A stretch of 64,000 nt of DNA from Acidiluteibacter ferrifornacis (GCF_009909615.1 NZ_WWNE01000006.1:372001-436000); one strand, 5' to 3'; counted from the stretch's first letter, positions 1 to 10,112 are shown. Notes: generated by a model not told the origin, from the letters alone. Made by a program: numbers and translations.

Positions 1-5
1 AAGTT

Positions 6-524
6 ATGAAACAGTACTTAAAAAGTGTAACATTTTTTGCTTTAACAGTTGCCTTATTCTCTTGTGGTAGCGAAAAAAACAATAATAAAAACACAGTTGA
101 AAAAGAAACTCCTGCTAAAAAAGAGTCGAGTGTAGAAATAATCACGGAACAAGTTGAATTAAATGTAGCAGCACTCGGAGAAACTATGGCTGAAATCGCA
201 TTCCAACCAACAACATTAACTTTGAATGAAGGTGCAGAAGTCACCTTAATTTTTAAAAATCAATCTTCAGCTGCGGGCATGCTGCATAATTTTGTCTTGG
301 TGCCCTTAGGTTCAGGACAAGAAATAGCCACTGCAGGTATAGCTGCAGGTGAAGCCAATAATTTTGTTCCAAATGATGACCGAATTGTGGTAGCAACAAA
401 AATGACAACAATGGGAGAAGAAGTCACAATAACGTTTACCGCACCTAAGAAAGGTTCATATCAATACATCTGTACCTATCCAGGTCACTTTCCTAAAATG
501 GTTGGAAGGTTGACCGTAAAGTAA
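6..524 (+). CDS. Azurin/plastocyanin-like copper lipoprotein
   Basis: The 172-residue product starts with a lipoprotein signal peptide whose lipobox ends at Cys20 (LFSC), followed by a polar, Lys/Glu-rich linker of about 30 residues and one cupredoxin domain (about 50-172). The type 1 copper ligands are visible: His94 in MLHNFVLVP, then Cys156, His161 and Met165 in CTYPGHFPKM, with the same Cys+5 His and +9 Met spacing as azurin. It is probably a membrane-anchored periplasmic electron carrier; its redox partner cannot be told from the neighbourhood. It converges on pdhC with a shared terminator. The domain call is strong, the physiological role is open. Confidence 0.88.
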   Translation: MKQYLKSVTFFALTVALFSCGSEKNNNKNTVEKETPAKKESSVEIITEQVELNVAALGETMAEIAFQPTTLTLNEGAEVTLIFKNQSSAAGMLHNFVLVPLGSGQEIATAGIAAGEANNFVPNDDRIVVATKMTTMGEEVTITFTAPKKGSYQYICTYPGHFPKMVGRLTVK

Positions 525-545
525 TAACTGTAGTATTTGATTTCA

Positions 546-581
546 CAAAAAAAAGGTCTCAGCAAATGTTGAGACCTTTTT
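546..581. terminator. Bidirectional terminator between convergent genes
   Basis: A 7-bp GGTCTCA/TGAGACC stem (555-561 with 570-576) with an 8-nt loop is flanked by an A-run on the left and a T-run on the right, so it can end both the copper lipoprotein transcript and the pdhC transcript. Confidence 0.8.
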
Positions 582-601
582 AATTATACTAGTATTTATC
601 A

Positions 602-2212
602 TTAAGCCAACATGGCTACTGGATTCTCAATAAGTTGTTTAAATGTTTGCAAGAATGCCGCGCCAGCTGCTCCATCTACAGTTCTATGATCACAAGATAA
701 GGTAACCTTCATCACTGAACCTGGAACAATTTGTCCATTTTTTACTACTGGAACTTCTTTTATCGCTCCTACTGCCATAATACAAGAGTTTGGCGGATTT
801 ACAATAGCGGTAAATTCATCAATTCCAAACATTCCTAAATTTGAAATAGAGAACGTACTTCCTTCCCAATCTTGTGGCTGAAGCTTCTTATTCTTCGCAC
901 GTTGTGCAAAATCCTTTACCTCTGCTCCAATTTGAGACAGTTGTTTAGTGTTAGCATAACGAACAACAGGAACTAAAAGTCCATCTTCAACGGCCACTGC
1001 CACACCGATATTAACATGATGATTGATACGAATTTTATCTCCCAACCATGATGAATTGACTTGTGGGTGTTTTTGAAGTGCAACTGCGGCTGCTTTTACT
1101 ACCATATCATTAAATGATACTTTAACCCCTTCCATCGAATTGATGGCCTTTCTTGCTTCAATAGCATTGGTCATATCTAACTCAATCGTCAGATAGAAAT
1201 GAGGGGCAGTAAATTTACTTTCAGCTAATCGCTTAGCAATTGTTTTTCGCATTTGTGAAATATCCTTCTCTTCATAGTTTTCAGAAGAGCTAGACACATT
1301 AGATGCCGATGCGTTAGAAGCAGCTACAACAGGAACAAAGTTTTCAATATCCCGTTTTGTAATTCTTCCATTATCGCCTGTACCTTTAACTTGAGTAAGG
1401 TTTATACCTTTTTCTGAGGCCATTTTCTTTGCTAGCGGGGAAGCTTTAATTCTAGAGCCATCTGCATTTTCTGATGCAATTGTTGCAGAGCTTGCATTTT
1501 CAGTTATTCCTGAATCGGTAGAAGTTTCCGCTTTCACTTCTTCTTCAGGTGCAGAGTCTTGGGCAGAATTGTTTTGCTCGTAGGCCTTAATCAAGCTTTC
1601 GTAATCGGCTCCTTTTTCACCTATTACAGCCAAAACAGCGTCAACCTCAGCCGACTTTCCTTCTTCTACAGCTTGATACAATAACACACCGTCATCAAAA
1701 GCTTCAAACTCCATCGTCGCCTTATCGCTTTCTATATCTGCCAACAACTCTCCGGACTCTACTTTTTCATTTAATTTCTTATGCCATTTTGAAACTGTAC
1801 CCTCTTTCATGGTATCGCTCAACTTTGGCATTTTTACTATCGTTGCTTTGATTGAAGAGGTGTCAATTTTTTCTTTCTTCTCGGCAGCAGCTGAACTCGG
1901 TTTCTTATCTTCATTTCCTGCAGGTATTTCAGATTTAGTATCTCCACCATCTAATAAAGATTGGAAATCCTCTCCTTTCTCACCTACAATTGCTAAGATA
2001 GCGTTCACCTTAGCAGTTTTTCCTTCTTCAACTCCTTGGTAAAGTAATATACCTTCCTGAAATGACTCATACTCCATGGTCGCTTTGTCTGTTTCTATGT
2101 CTGCAAGCAGGTCTCCCTCGTTCACTTGCTCTCCAACAGACTTATGCCATTTTGCTACAGTCCCCTCTTCCATTGTATCACTCAACTGGGGCAATTTTAT
2201 AATTTCAGCCAT
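602..2212 (-). CDS. pdhC: Pyruvate dehydrogenase E2, dihydrolipoamide acetyltransferase
   Basis: The 536-residue E2 core of the pyruvate dehydrogenase complex passes acetyl groups from E1 to CoA. Two lipoyl domains are visible, with lipoylated lysines at Lys43 (ETDKATME) and Lys164 (ESDKATME), then an acidic Ser/Ala-rich linker, a peripheral subunit-binding domain (about 250-290, with GDNGRITKRDIE) and the catalytic domain ending with the HRTVDG motif (His509). It lies 14 bp downstream of pdhA on the same strand, so the two are probably cotranscribed. The E1-beta gene is not next door and must be elsewhere, a common arrangement in Flavobacteriia. Confidence 0.96.
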   Translation of the reverse strand: MAEIIKLPQLSDTMEEGTVAKWHKSVGEQVNEGDLLADIETDKATMEYESFQEGILLYQGVEEGKTAKVNAILAIVGEKGEDFQSLLDGGDTKSEIPAGNEDKKPSSAAAEKKEKIDTSSIKATIVKMPKLSDTMKEGTVSKWHKKLNEKVESGELLADIESDKATMEFEAFDDGVLLYQAVEEGKSAEVDAVLAVIGEKGADYESLIKAYEQNNSAQDSAPEEEVKAETSTDSGITENASSATIASENADGSRIKASPLAKKMASEKGINLTQVKGTGDNGRITKRDIENFVPVVAASNASASNVSSSSENYEEKDISQMRKTIAKRLAESKFTAPHFYLTIELDMTNAIEARKAINSMEGVKVSFNDMVVKAAAVALQKHPQVNSSWLGDKIRINHHVNIGVAVAVEDGLLVPVVRYANTKQLSQIGAEVKDFAQRAKNKKLQPQDWEGSTFSISNLGMFGIDEFTAIVNPPNSCIMAVGAIKEVPVVKNGQIVPGSVMKVTLSCDHRTVDGAAGAAFLQTFKQLIENPVAMLA

Positions 2213-2226
2213 AATGCTCTATTATT

Positions 2227-3255
2227 TTAGTCTCTCACGAAAGGGTAATCTTCCTGAGAATAAACGTCTTTATATAAATCTTCTGCTTTTGGAAATTCTG
2301 ATTTTTCAGAGAAATCTACAGACTCTTGAACTTGGGCTTTCACTCTATCTTGAATCGCCTTCAACTCTTTGTCTGTTGCATATTTTTTCTCCTTAATTAC
2401 TGCTAACACATTTTCTATAGGATCTAAAGATTTATACTCTTCGAGCTCCTCTTTAGTTCTATATTTAGCAGGATCAGACATAGAGTGACCTTTATATCTA
2501 TAAGTTCTCATCTCTAAAAGAGTCGGTCCCTCACCATTTCTTGCTCTATCCACAGCTCTTTGATAAGCTTCATGTACTGGCTCACATGCCATCCCATCCA
2601 CTTGCTCATTAGGCATATCATAAGCGTCTGCTAATCTGTTCAAGTTAGTAACATTTGAAGTACGCTCTACAGAAGTTCCCATTGCGTATTGATTATTTTC
2701 AATCACAAAAATAACCGGCAATTTCCAAGTCATTGCCATATTCAAAGCTTCATGAAAAGCTCCTTGTCTTACGGCGCCGTCGCCCATGTAACAAATAGTT
2801 ACATTTTTATTGCCTCTATATTTATCTGCAAAAGCAATTCCAGCCCCTATAGGAACCTGACCTCCAACAATTCCATGACCTCCAAAGAAATTCTTTTCTT
2901 TGTCGAACATATGCATTGAGCCACCCTTTCCTTTTGAACAACCTGTGACTTTACCGTATAATTCAGCCATAATAACATTGGGATGAACTCCTTTTGCAAT
3001 AGGATGCGCATGGTCTCTGTATGCGGTTATCATATTGTCATCTTCTCCTATAACCGACATAGCTCCTGCTACTAAAGCCTCTTGACCAATATATAAGTGA
3101 CAGAAACCTCGTATTTTTTGTTGAATATATAATTGACCTGCCTTCTCCTCAAACTTCCTCATCAAAAGCATTGATTCGTACCAGGTTAAATAAGTTTCTT
3201 TAGAAAACTCAGTATTCTTGTTTGAACTCTTTGTTGATGTTGTTTTTTTAGCCAT
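2227..3255 (-). CDS. pdhA: Pyruvate dehydrogenase E1 component, alpha subunit
   Basis: The 342-residue product has the E1-alpha fold with the thiamine diphosphate/Mg motif (GDGAVRQG followed about 27 residues later by ENNQYAMGT) and the phosphorylation-loop-like stretch RYKGHSMSDPAKYRT. It decarboxylates pyruvate together with E1-beta and hands the acetyl group to the lipoyl domains of the E2 encoded just downstream. The first about 20 residues are a Lys/Thr/Ser-rich tail. An AGAAGG stretch 6 bases before the ATG is one of the few SD-like sequences here, and a TAAATTTG -7 box lies about 25 bp upstream. Confidence 0.96.
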   Translation of the reverse strand: MAKKTTSTKSSNKNTEFSKETYLTWYESMLLMRKFEEKAGQLYIQQKIRGFCHLYIGQEALVAGAMSVIGEDDNMITAYRDHAHPIAKGVHPNVIMAELYGKVTGCSKGKGGSMHMFDKEKNFFGGHGIVGGQVPIGAGIAFADKYRGNKNVTICYMGDGAVRQGAFHEALNMAMTWKLPVIFVIENNQYAMGTSVERTSNVTNLNRLADAYDMPNEQVDGMACEPVHEAYQRAVDRARNGEGPTLLEMRTYRYKGHSMSDPAKYRTKEELEEYKSLDPIENVLAVIKEKKYATDKELKAIQDRVKAQVQESVDFSEKSEFPKAEDLYKDVYSQEDYPFVRD

Positions 3256-3279
3256 TACACCTTCTTTAAAAATGGATTA

Positions 3280-3287
3280 CAAATTTA
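3280..3287 (-). promoter_or_regulatory. Promoter -7 box for pdhA-pdhC
   Basis: TAAATTTG on the minus strand matches the Bacteroidota housekeeping -7 consensus TAnnTTTG. It stands about 25 bp upstream of the pdhA ATG. No clear -33 TTG at the usual spacing was seen. Confidence 0.55.
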
Positions 3288-3311
3288 TAATATTTGGGCG
3301 ACTATTGGTAC

Positions 3312-3806
3312 TTAATTTTGATTTTTAAGTCCTTTTAAATCGAACGCGAAGGGCAACAAATCTGTAACGCATTCAAATATCCAAATTTTACCCTTTTGGG
3401 GCTTCAAAATAACGCGAATTGGTGTTGATTGTTTTTGTCGATACTCCATAATAACTTGTCGACATGCGCCACAAGGAGTTATGGGAGTATCTACTGGCAT
3501 TGTTTCTGATTCGGCAAATATTGCGATAGTTGATATGGGTTCATTAGGATGTGTTGCTCCGGCATGAAAAATAGCGACTCTTTCTGCACATAAACCTGAG
3601 GGATATGCAATATTCTCTTGATTATTACCTATAACTATCTCTCCATTTTTTAACAAAATGGCAGCTCCTACCTTAAAATTAGAATAAGGAGCATAGGCAG
3701 TATGAGCAACTTCTATTGCTTGTGACAATAGAGATTGTTCCTGTTCGGTGAGCTGATCGATACTATCGTATTCAGAAAATTCAATTTGCTTTTTAACAAT
3801 TCTCAT
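3312..3806 (-). CDS. cdd: Cytidine deaminase
   Basis: The 164-residue protein deaminates cytidine and deoxycytidine to the uridine forms in pyrimidine salvage. The zinc site is complete: CAE (Cys73, catalytic Glu75) and PCGACRQ (Cys112, Cys115). Length and layout fit the homotetrameric cytidine deaminases with a short extra N-terminus of about 20 residues. It sits 56 bp upstream of pdhA, which has its own promoter box, so it may or may not share a transcript with the PDH genes. Confidence 0.93.
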   Translation of the reverse strand: MRIVKKQIEFSEYDSIDQLTEQEQSLLSQAIEVAHTAYAPYSNFKVGAAILLKNGEIVIGNNQENIAYPSGLCAERVAIFHAGATHPNEPISTIAIFAESETMPVDTPITPCGACRQVIMEYRQKQSTPIRVILKPQKGKIWIFECVTDLLPFAFDLKGLKNQN

Positions 3807-3916
3807 GTATATTCATTTGAACATTTAAAGGTAGCAAAATAAGAAGGACTTTAGATATGTTTTTGTTCGATGCTTAGAAGAAGTCATATGAATAGAATAC
3901 AGTGAAACATCATCAG

Positions 3917-4360
3917 CTATCCATAATACTCCATAAGGTATAAATCAAATCCAGATGCCCAATAATCCTTTTCTATTGATTTAATTCTAAACCCTTGTTG
4001 AAGATAAAAACCATTTGAAAATTGAGAGGTCCTCACCTCGATCACCTGAATTTGCTCCAATTTCTTTATCAAATTCAATCTATAATGTGTTAACGCAGTC
4101 CCAACTCCCTTCCCTTGACTTTGGGGACTTACGATATCCCAAGATAATCGAGCTTTTTTTTCTTCATAAAAATAATTGATGCCTCCTGATCCGATAACAA
4201 CACCATTCTGCTCAACTACAAAATAATCTTCCAACTTATGGTTTAGGTAATCTAACAACTCTACTTTTTCGGAAAAATCAAAATATTCTGGAGTATTGGA
4301 TTGAAACAAATTCAGCACAGACTGCTGATCAGTTTGCCGATATGGTCGAATCAGGTTCAA
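3917..4360 (-). CDS. GNAT family N-acetyltransferase
   Basis: The 147-residue protein has a single GNAT fold. The acetyl-CoA-binding motif A is visible as SPQSQGKGVGTALTHYRL, corresponding to the usual Q/RxxGxG/A signature. The only plausible start is a TTG, since the beta-1 strand NLIRPYRQTD follows at once and no in-frame ATG lies nearby. It lies 33 bp downstream of ispF on the same strand. The acceptor substrate (small molecule or protein) cannot be read from the sequence. Confidence 0.78.
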   Translation of the reverse strand: MNLIRPYRQTDQQSVLNLFQSNTPEYFDFSEKVELLDYLNHKLEDYFVVEQNGVVIGSGGINYFYEEKKARLSWDIVSPQSQGKGVGTALTHYRLNLIKKLEQIQVIEVRTSQFSNGFYLQQGFRIKSIEKDYWASGFDLYLMEYYG

Positions 4361-4393
4361 TTTACTTTAAATCATAAAATACAGGTAAATATA

Positions 4394-4873
4394 TCACCTC
4401 TTTTCTATCAACACCGTTGCATAAGCGGAAACGCCTTCTTCTCTACCTTCAAAACCAAGCTTTTCAGTGGTAGTCGCTTTGATCGATAGTTCATCTTCTT
4501 CAATTTCTAAAATTGGAATCAAAGCCGCTTTCATCGCAGGAATATGAGGATTGATTTTTGGACGTTCCAATGCAATTGTGGCATCGATATTACCAATTGA
4601 ATAACCCTTATCCTTTAAAAGCTTTACTACATCTTTCAATAAAATTTTACTATCTATTCCTTTGTAGGCATTATCGGTAGGAGGAAAATGAAAACCGATA
4701 TCTCTCAAATTTGCTGCACCTAAAAGTGCATCGCAAATAGTGTGGATCAAAACATCTGCATCAGAATGACCAGTCGCCCCTTTTGAGTGAGGAACCTTAA
4801 TTCCACCCAAATAAAAATCAGATCCTTCAGAGAGCTGATGCACGTCGAATCCAAATCCTACACGTATTTTCAT
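4394..4873 (-). CDS. ispF: 2-C-methyl-D-erythritol 2,4-cyclodiphosphate synthase
   Basis: This enzyme of the non-mevalonate (MEP) isoprenoid pathway cyclises CDP-methylerythritol phosphate to the cyclodiphosphate. The 159 residues match the family length. Visible motifs are the metal ligands FDVH near the N-terminus, GHSDADVLIH, DIGFHFPP and the C-terminal TTEKLGFEGREEG. It starts 1 bp after the porV stop, so it is very probably translated from the porU-porV transcript. Confidence 0.96.
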   Translation of the reverse strand: MKIRVGFGFDVHQLSEGSDFYLGGIKVPHSKGATGHSDADVLIHTICDALLGAANLRDIGFHFPPTDNAYKGIDSKILLKDVVKLLKDKGYSIGNIDATIALERPKINPHIPAMKAALIPILEIEEDELSIKATTTEKLGFEGREEGVSAYATVLIEKR

Positions 4874-4874
4874 T

Positions 4875-6080
4875 TTATTCTGCTTTAGGTTTTTTCAAAT
4901 CGTCAAAATTAGCAGTCAAAGTCAATCGCACAGTGTTAGCCAATGGGTTTCGTTGCTTATTACCCACTAAGTAAGCCAAATCAATTCCTAATACATTTAA
5001 TTTTAACCCAAGCCCAACGGTAAAAAACTGTCGATCCCCTTTAGATTCATCTTCATAAAAATATCCCATACGAACCGCAAACTGCTGATCATACCAGTAT
5101 TCAAGACCCACAGAATAATTCAATTCCTTTAATTCTTCTTCGGAACCACCTGGCGCATCCGAAAATGAACCAAAAATAGCACTTGCAATTCCACGGTCTG
5201 GATCTTCTCCAGCAGCAATTATTGGATTTCCTTCAGAATCCCTTGCAATACCACCACTACCATCATCTTGATAAACTGGAGGAGTTGGCACTAACAACTT
5301 ATTGACATCAAATAAGAAAGTTAATTGATTGTAATCATCCAAATCAACTGTTAAGGAAGGTCCTAATCTTAAATTCATTGGAATAAAATCCGATAAAGCT
5401 GATTCAGTATAAGAAATCTTAGACCCAATATTAGAAACATTTAATCCTGCTCTAAAGATTGCTTTATAATCTCCTAAACGGAATCGTTCACTTTGATAAT
5501 AAGCAGATACATCTGCAGCGCCAGCAATCCCAGCCTTACTCTCAGATTGACCTTGAGTTAAATTAGAATAAATAAATCTTGCAGTAACTCCTACTGAAAA
5601 ATTGTCAGAGAGCTTTGAAGCATATGTCCCGTCTAAGGCAAATTCATTCGGATTGAAATCACCAAGTGACTGTCCATCATTACCAGTAAAAGCAATTTTT
5701 CCCAACGAAAAGTACCTTAGGGAAGCAGCAACAGTTGACCGCGCATCAATTCTCTTAAAAATTGACACATAAGCAAGGTTAATATCTGGCACTAGATTTC
5801 TCAACCATGGAGAATAAGACATTGAGGCTCCAAAATCGTTTTCAATAAAAGCCAATTTTGAAGGGTTGTTATGAATTGAATTGGCGTCAGGCGAAAGCGC
5901 AACTCCAGCATCACCCATAGCTCCTGACCTAGAGTCAGGGGTAATTTGCAAAAAAGGAACTGCTGTAGTAATGGTATTTAGCTGAACGTCTTGTGCTCTA
6001 TCAAATTGATTTTGACCTATCGAAATACCAATCGTGAATACGAAAACAACACAAAAGGAAATTATATTTTTAATTTTCAT
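4875..6080 (-). CDS. porV: Type IX secretion outer-membrane shuttle protein PorV
   Basis: The 401-residue protein begins with a signal peptide (residues 1 to about 22, ending SIGQ) and continues as a predicted beta-barrel of the PorV/LptO family. The conserved start of the mature part is visible (TAVPFLQITPDSRSGAMGDA, then NPSKLAF). In known systems PorV collects cargo from the SprA/Sov translocon and carries it to the PorU sortase. Here it follows porU by 68 bp on the same strand, in keeping with that partnership, and is followed by ispF after 1 bp. Confidence 0.93.
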   Translation of the reverse strand: MKIKNIISFCVVFVFTIGISIGQNQFDRAQDVQLNTITTAVPFLQITPDSRSGAMGDAGVALSPDANSIHNNPSKLAFIENDFGASMSYSPWLRNLVPDINLAYVSIFKRIDARSTVAASLRYFSLGKIAFTGNDGQSLGDFNPNEFALDGTYASKLSDNFSVGVTARFIYSNLTQGQSESKAGIAGAADVSAYYQSERFRLGDYKAIFRAGLNVSNIGSKISYTESALSDFIPMNLRLGPSLTVDLDDYNQLTFLFDVNKLLVPTPPVYQDDGSGGIARDSEGNPIIAAGEDPDRGIASAIFGSFSDAPGGSEEELKELNYSVGLEYWYDQQFAVRMGYFYEDESKGDRQFFTVGLGLKLNVLGIDLAYLVGNKQRNPLANTVRLTLTANFDDLKKPKAE

Positions 6081-6148
6081 TAATCAGTTTTAAACTTAAA
6101 CAAAGGAGAACAAATATAAGAAATCTAAACGTTGGGATTCTTACATTA

Positions 6149-9100
6149 TTATAAAATGACTAATTTTTCATATTTCTCTGCAACGGATCCATTTCTGGAA
6201 CTTACCTTTAAGCGATATACATAAACTCCTCGACCAATTCGATCACCGAAATCATCCCTTCCATCCCATTCAATGGACCTACTCTGGTAGCCAGTAGCCT
6301 GAATTACCTGACTAATACTTCTAACTAATTTTCCGCTCACCGTGTATACATCAACTTTTACATCCAATGTTTGGCCGGCTTGATTATGTTCGAACCAAAA
6401 TTGCGTATTCGTTGTAAAAGGATTCGGATAATTTAACACATGGTCAAGTTTAACATCCTTCTCTTTCAACACCTCAAATTCTAAAGTTCGTTCAGAAGAA
6501 TTATTATGAATATCCCAAGCCTTTACAGTTAATCGATGCTTACCTTCTGCTAAACCATTCATTGGATAGTTCACTTTTCCACTAGTGTAATCATCTAAAG
6601 CCGCCTCATAAAAATCGTTTAAGATAAAACTTTCATCTGTTTTATCGTCTATGTATGCTACTAAATCATGGCCCACTCCGTTTCCAACTGTATTGATACC
6701 CTGTTCATCTGACAACTCTAGGATTAAAGTTGGATTCTCATGTGTTATGCCACCATAAACGAAGTTTTTATCATTTAAAAACATTTCAATATTAGGTCCT
6801 TGATCATCCAGCACCACAGAGTCTGCAGTACCTCCAATTAAAAAATCTGTTGACCCTCCACTAGCGTCTATCTGATTATCATCAGCGTAATAACTTACTT
6901 TTCCTGAACCTACATTATATGAAATATCTTTAGGAACAATGAAGTCAAATGAAAAGATTCCATTGACTACACTTGCTTTCCCTTTAAACAATCGACTATT
7001 TCTAGATTTATAGTTATAAGGGCCATTATTATCATTATTTAGAGTAGTAAACGATCTAATCTTATCAAATATAGTGGGGTAAACAAATCCATTAAAATTA
7101 GTCATCAAATTTCCATTCTCATCTCTAACCTCTCCTGCAAAAGTCACTTTGCTTAATGCTTTCAAGGTGTCTTTTCCGTTAACTGGACTTCCATTTATTG
7201 CAGTAGTCACTACGTTGTATTTTGGTATTGCCAACTTGGTAGCAGGATCTCCCAACAATGTAAAGTTTTTAGCATTCGCTGAATTTGAATGTTGAGCCTT
7301 AGTAATTGCAAAAATATCTCCTAGGCGCTGATATTTATATTCCCCATTTGCCTTTTCAAACATTCGCTTATACAAAGTATCGTTCAGGTACAAATTAGGT
7401 GTTGCATAAACTAATCTAGTGGTGGTCATTAAAGCTACTCCACCTCCGTCTTTATTTAATAAAACCATTTCTCCACCAGAATTCCTTAAAGGATCATCGA
7501 ATCTACTAAACTCACAAGTAGCGGTAATAAACAGTGGCAACTTCTTATTGTTTTGCCAAGCATTGATATCACTAACCCCAATTACACGTTCAGCAGTCCA
7601 ACCTGTCTCTCCCCCATGACCGGTATAATTAATCAATAAACTACCTTTATTAATTGCAGAATTAATCGCTATAGTGGCTTGAGGATACCTATCACCTCCA
7701 GGCGTTGCTATCTGAGGAAAAGCATCTAAATAAATCTTTTCTACATTCATAAATGGAACTGAATCAATATTTCTAGAAACAATTGCAGAATGGTTCATGT
7801 GCAAAGTGCCATCCTCATCATCAGCGACAAAAACAGACAAATTCCTCCAATCACCCAAAGATTGCTGAGTACCATACAGCAAAATCTTATTCAATACACC
7901 CAGAGACTCGTTTAAATTCTTTACTGGGAACCTACCAACTCCTAAATCTACTTTGTCATTATCAGCACCTGTATAGGCTCCTTCACTAGGGTCTAAAACG
8001 GCCATGTAATCATCACTCACATATGAAGCAACTGGGCTTGTTGAATTTTTACTTTGGTATGTCACTATAAAATTAGTATTCCCTGAAATTCTATTTTTAT
8101 TATCGTAGGAGCCATCACCATACAACAACAAATATTTTGGAAGATCTGCTGCGGAATTGGCCTTTTCGTATAACATTCGCATTAACGATCGAATAGCAAC
8201 AGGACTTTGACTACCTGCTCCAAACTCATTGTAGATTTGTTCAGGCAATACGACTTCTACAGTTAATCCATCATTTCTTCTAAACTCAGCTAACGTTTCA
8301 GCGTGCTCTTTAAATAAGGGATGAGCGACAATTATATAATCAATATTAGATAAAGCATGTAAATTTTGATTCATAACCTTTCCTGAAAAACCCACAGTAC
8401 TATCACCATCATTAAAAACAACATACTCTTGAAGTGAATTAGAACTTGCAACAAATGTTGCTGTGTTCGCGCTAAGCGAAAACTCTTGATTCAATACGTT
8501 TCGATAATCACTTACGTTCCAAACTTTTGCGCTCTGCAACTGTCCGGATAAATTAAACCTAGTTAATCCGTTGGCAACAACTGAATTTACATCTCTAAAA
8601 AACATAGTCTGACCACTGAAAACCAACCTTCTTCTTACATTCAATTCAATGAAATTCATCCAAGCTTTAGATGAGGATTGCGGCTTACTATAGGTTGCTG
8701 TGACTGTTAAATTTGGACTATTAGGTTGAAATACATAAACGGACTTTGACTCCTCTGCAAACGGAGTATCGTAACGATCAAAATTAACAGTGAAAAACTG
8801 TAAAGTATTTGCACTATTTGCAACCTGAATATTTAAATTACTTGGAACACTAGATCTTGCGAACGCACTAATTGACAAGCGAGCATTGCTTGACAAATCT
8901 ATATTGGGAAAACTAAAGTTATACTGGTAGGTAGTAGTGGCATCAAACAAATCCCCCACCCATTCTTGACCAGACTTTATGAAATTGGTTCTGTCCTTTT
9001 CAAAATATTGAAAGTCATCAAAAACACTTACTGTATTGGTAGGAGTACCAGATAAGCTTTCTTGATTACCAATCCGCTTTCCAAGAGCTCCACCAAAAGT

Positions 9101-9970
9101 TATAAAATAGTAGGTACTATCACTGTATATATTCTGAGTGTGTATAAAACGGTCTGCAATAGTATCGTAATATTTGGAATTCGGATCTTGACCATAAAAT
9201 AAAACATAATCCTGCCTAGAAAAGTCACCATCATTTTCACCAACCACTAGAATCGACAATTCTTCTAAATCGTCAACATCATTATTTTGATTCAATTCAG
9301 GAAGCATACCGGCTTTGTTACCATAAATCTTAATTGTTCGAGGATCAATAGACTCTATATCAATCCCATTCCTAACAAAAAAAGAGTATGTCAACTTAAA
9401 AACACTTTCCTTATTAACAGCAATTTTATACCATTCTCCCGCACTTAATACGGAGGAATTTTTAAACACCGTAGCTGTTTTATTCCTTCTTTCTGCAACC
9501 GCCTTTTTTCGATAACTCAAATCAAACCTTTTAAGTACTTCAACTTGACCAGAGTTGGCAACTCTAAATGGAGTAACCTTAATTTCTGCAAACTTTCGTT
9601 TCTTAAAGTAGAAATAACTCACTTCTATCTTAAAGTCATCATCCAAATCCTCGCTGTTTAATATAGTAGTGCTTACAACTTCGTCCTCAACAACAGATAT
9701 GGAATAATTCGACAATTCAACTTGTTCTATTTCCTGATTACTGGATAGTTCAATCTGAACCTCCTTAAAAGGTATGCTCGAATTCTCTATGTTATACTTA
9801 GCTCCCTCAAAAAAAATAAACGTTCTACTATCGCTATCGTATAAAGTTTCTTTTGTTAAACTTACCTCTCCTACCTCATATTTAGCTTCTTGGGAAAATC
9901 CAAAAAAACTAAAACTCAAAAAAGCAAGTGCAATAAACTTTAAAGAGAAATTAATTCTTAGTTTGGTCAT
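6149..9970 (-). CDS. porU: Type IX secretion C-terminal sortase PorU (C25 peptidase)
   Basis: The 1273-residue, outer-membrane-associated sortase of the T9SS cleaves the C-terminal signal of cargo and attaches it to an anionic lipopolysaccharide. A signal peptide (about 1-26) is followed by a long beta-rich prodomain region and a gingipain-like C25 domain with the catalytic pair His785 (YTGHGGE) and Cys819 (TATCEF). The last about 90 residues form a type A T9SS C-terminal domain (YPNPF..., ending YEKLVIL), as found in PorU itself. A TAAATTTG box lies 26 bp upstream of the ATG. It is divergent from the sprF-like and gldJ genes. Confidence 0.94.
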   Translation of the reverse strand: MTKLRINFSLKFIALAFLSFSFFGFSQEAKYEVGEVSLTKETLYDSDSRTFIFFEGAKYNIENSSIPFKEVQIELSSNQEIEQVELSNYSISVVEDEVVSTTILNSEDLDDDFKIEVSYFYFKKRKFAEIKVTPFRVANSGQVEVLKRFDLSYRKKAVAERRNKTATVFKNSSVLSAGEWYKIAVNKESVFKLTYSFFVRNGIDIESIDPRTIKIYGNKAGMLPELNQNNDVDDLEELSILVVGENDGDFSRQDYVLFYGQDPNSKYYDTIADRFIHTQNIYSDSTYYFITFGGALGKRIGNQESLSGTPTNTVSVFDDFQYFEKDRTNFIKSGQEWVGDLFDATTTYQYNFSFPNIDLSSNARLSISAFARSSVPSNLNIQVANSANTLQFFTVNFDRYDTPFAEESKSVYVFQPNSPNLTVTATYSKPQSSSKAWMNFIELNVRRRLVFSGQTMFFRDVNSVVANGLTRFNLSGQLQSAKVWNVSDYRNVLNQEFSLSANTATFVASSNSLQEYVVFNDGDSTVGFSGKVMNQNLHALSNIDYIIVAHPLFKEHAETLAEFRRNDGLTVEVVLPEQIYNEFGAGSQSPVAIRSLMRMLYEKANSAADLPKYLLLYGDGSYDNKNRISGNTNFIVTYQSKNSTSPVASYVSDDYMAVLDPSEGAYTGADNDKVDLGVGRFPVKNLNESLGVLNKILLYGTQQSLGDWRNLSVFVADDEDGTLHMNHSAIVSRNIDSVPFMNVEKIYLDAFPQIATPGGDRYPQATIAINSAINKGSLLINYTGHGGETGWTAERVIGVSDINAWQNNKKLPLFITATCEFSRFDDPLRNSGGEMVLLNKDGGGVALMTTTRLVYATPNLYLNDTLYKRMFEKANGEYKYQRLGDIFAITKAQHSNSANAKNFTLLGDPATKLAIPKYNVVTTAINGSPVNGKDTLKALSKVTFAGEVRDENGNLMTNFNGFVYPTIFDKIRSFTTLNNDNNGPYNYKSRNSRLFKGKASVVNGIFSFDFIVPKDISYNVGSGKVSYYADDNQIDASGGSTDFLIGGTADSVVLDDQGPNIEMFLNDKNFVYGGITHENPTLILELSDEQGINTVGNGVGHDLVAYIDDKTDESFILNDFYEAALDDYTSGKVNYPMNGLAEGKHRLTVKAWDIHNNSSERTLEFEVLKEKDVKLDHVLNYPNPFTTNTQFWFEHNQAGQTLDVKVDVYTVSGKLVRSISQVIQATGYQSRSIEWDGRDDFGDRIGRGVYVYRLKVSSRNGSVAEKYEKLVIL

Positions 9971-9995
9971 TTTTAAGGGTTTTTAATAATAGATT

Positions 9996-10003
9996 CAAAT
10001 TTA
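9996..10003 (-). promoter_or_regulatory. Promoter -7 box for porU
   Basis: TAAATTTG on the minus strand fits TAnnTTTG and lies 26 bp before the porU ATG. No convincing -33 element was found. Confidence 0.5.
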
Positions 10004-10112
10004 CTTGAATTAGTTGCATAAAAACGAATCCAAATTAATATTATTGTGATGCGAATTTTAAAGAAGAGTTAGGTTTCCTTTAACACTTTACTCAACTTTT
10101 AGTTTGTTTAAT

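Noticed and set aside
602-3255. Broken PDH operon because the E1-beta gene is missing
   Set aside because: E1-beta is commonly encoded apart from pdhA-pdhC in this group; nothing here looks deleted.
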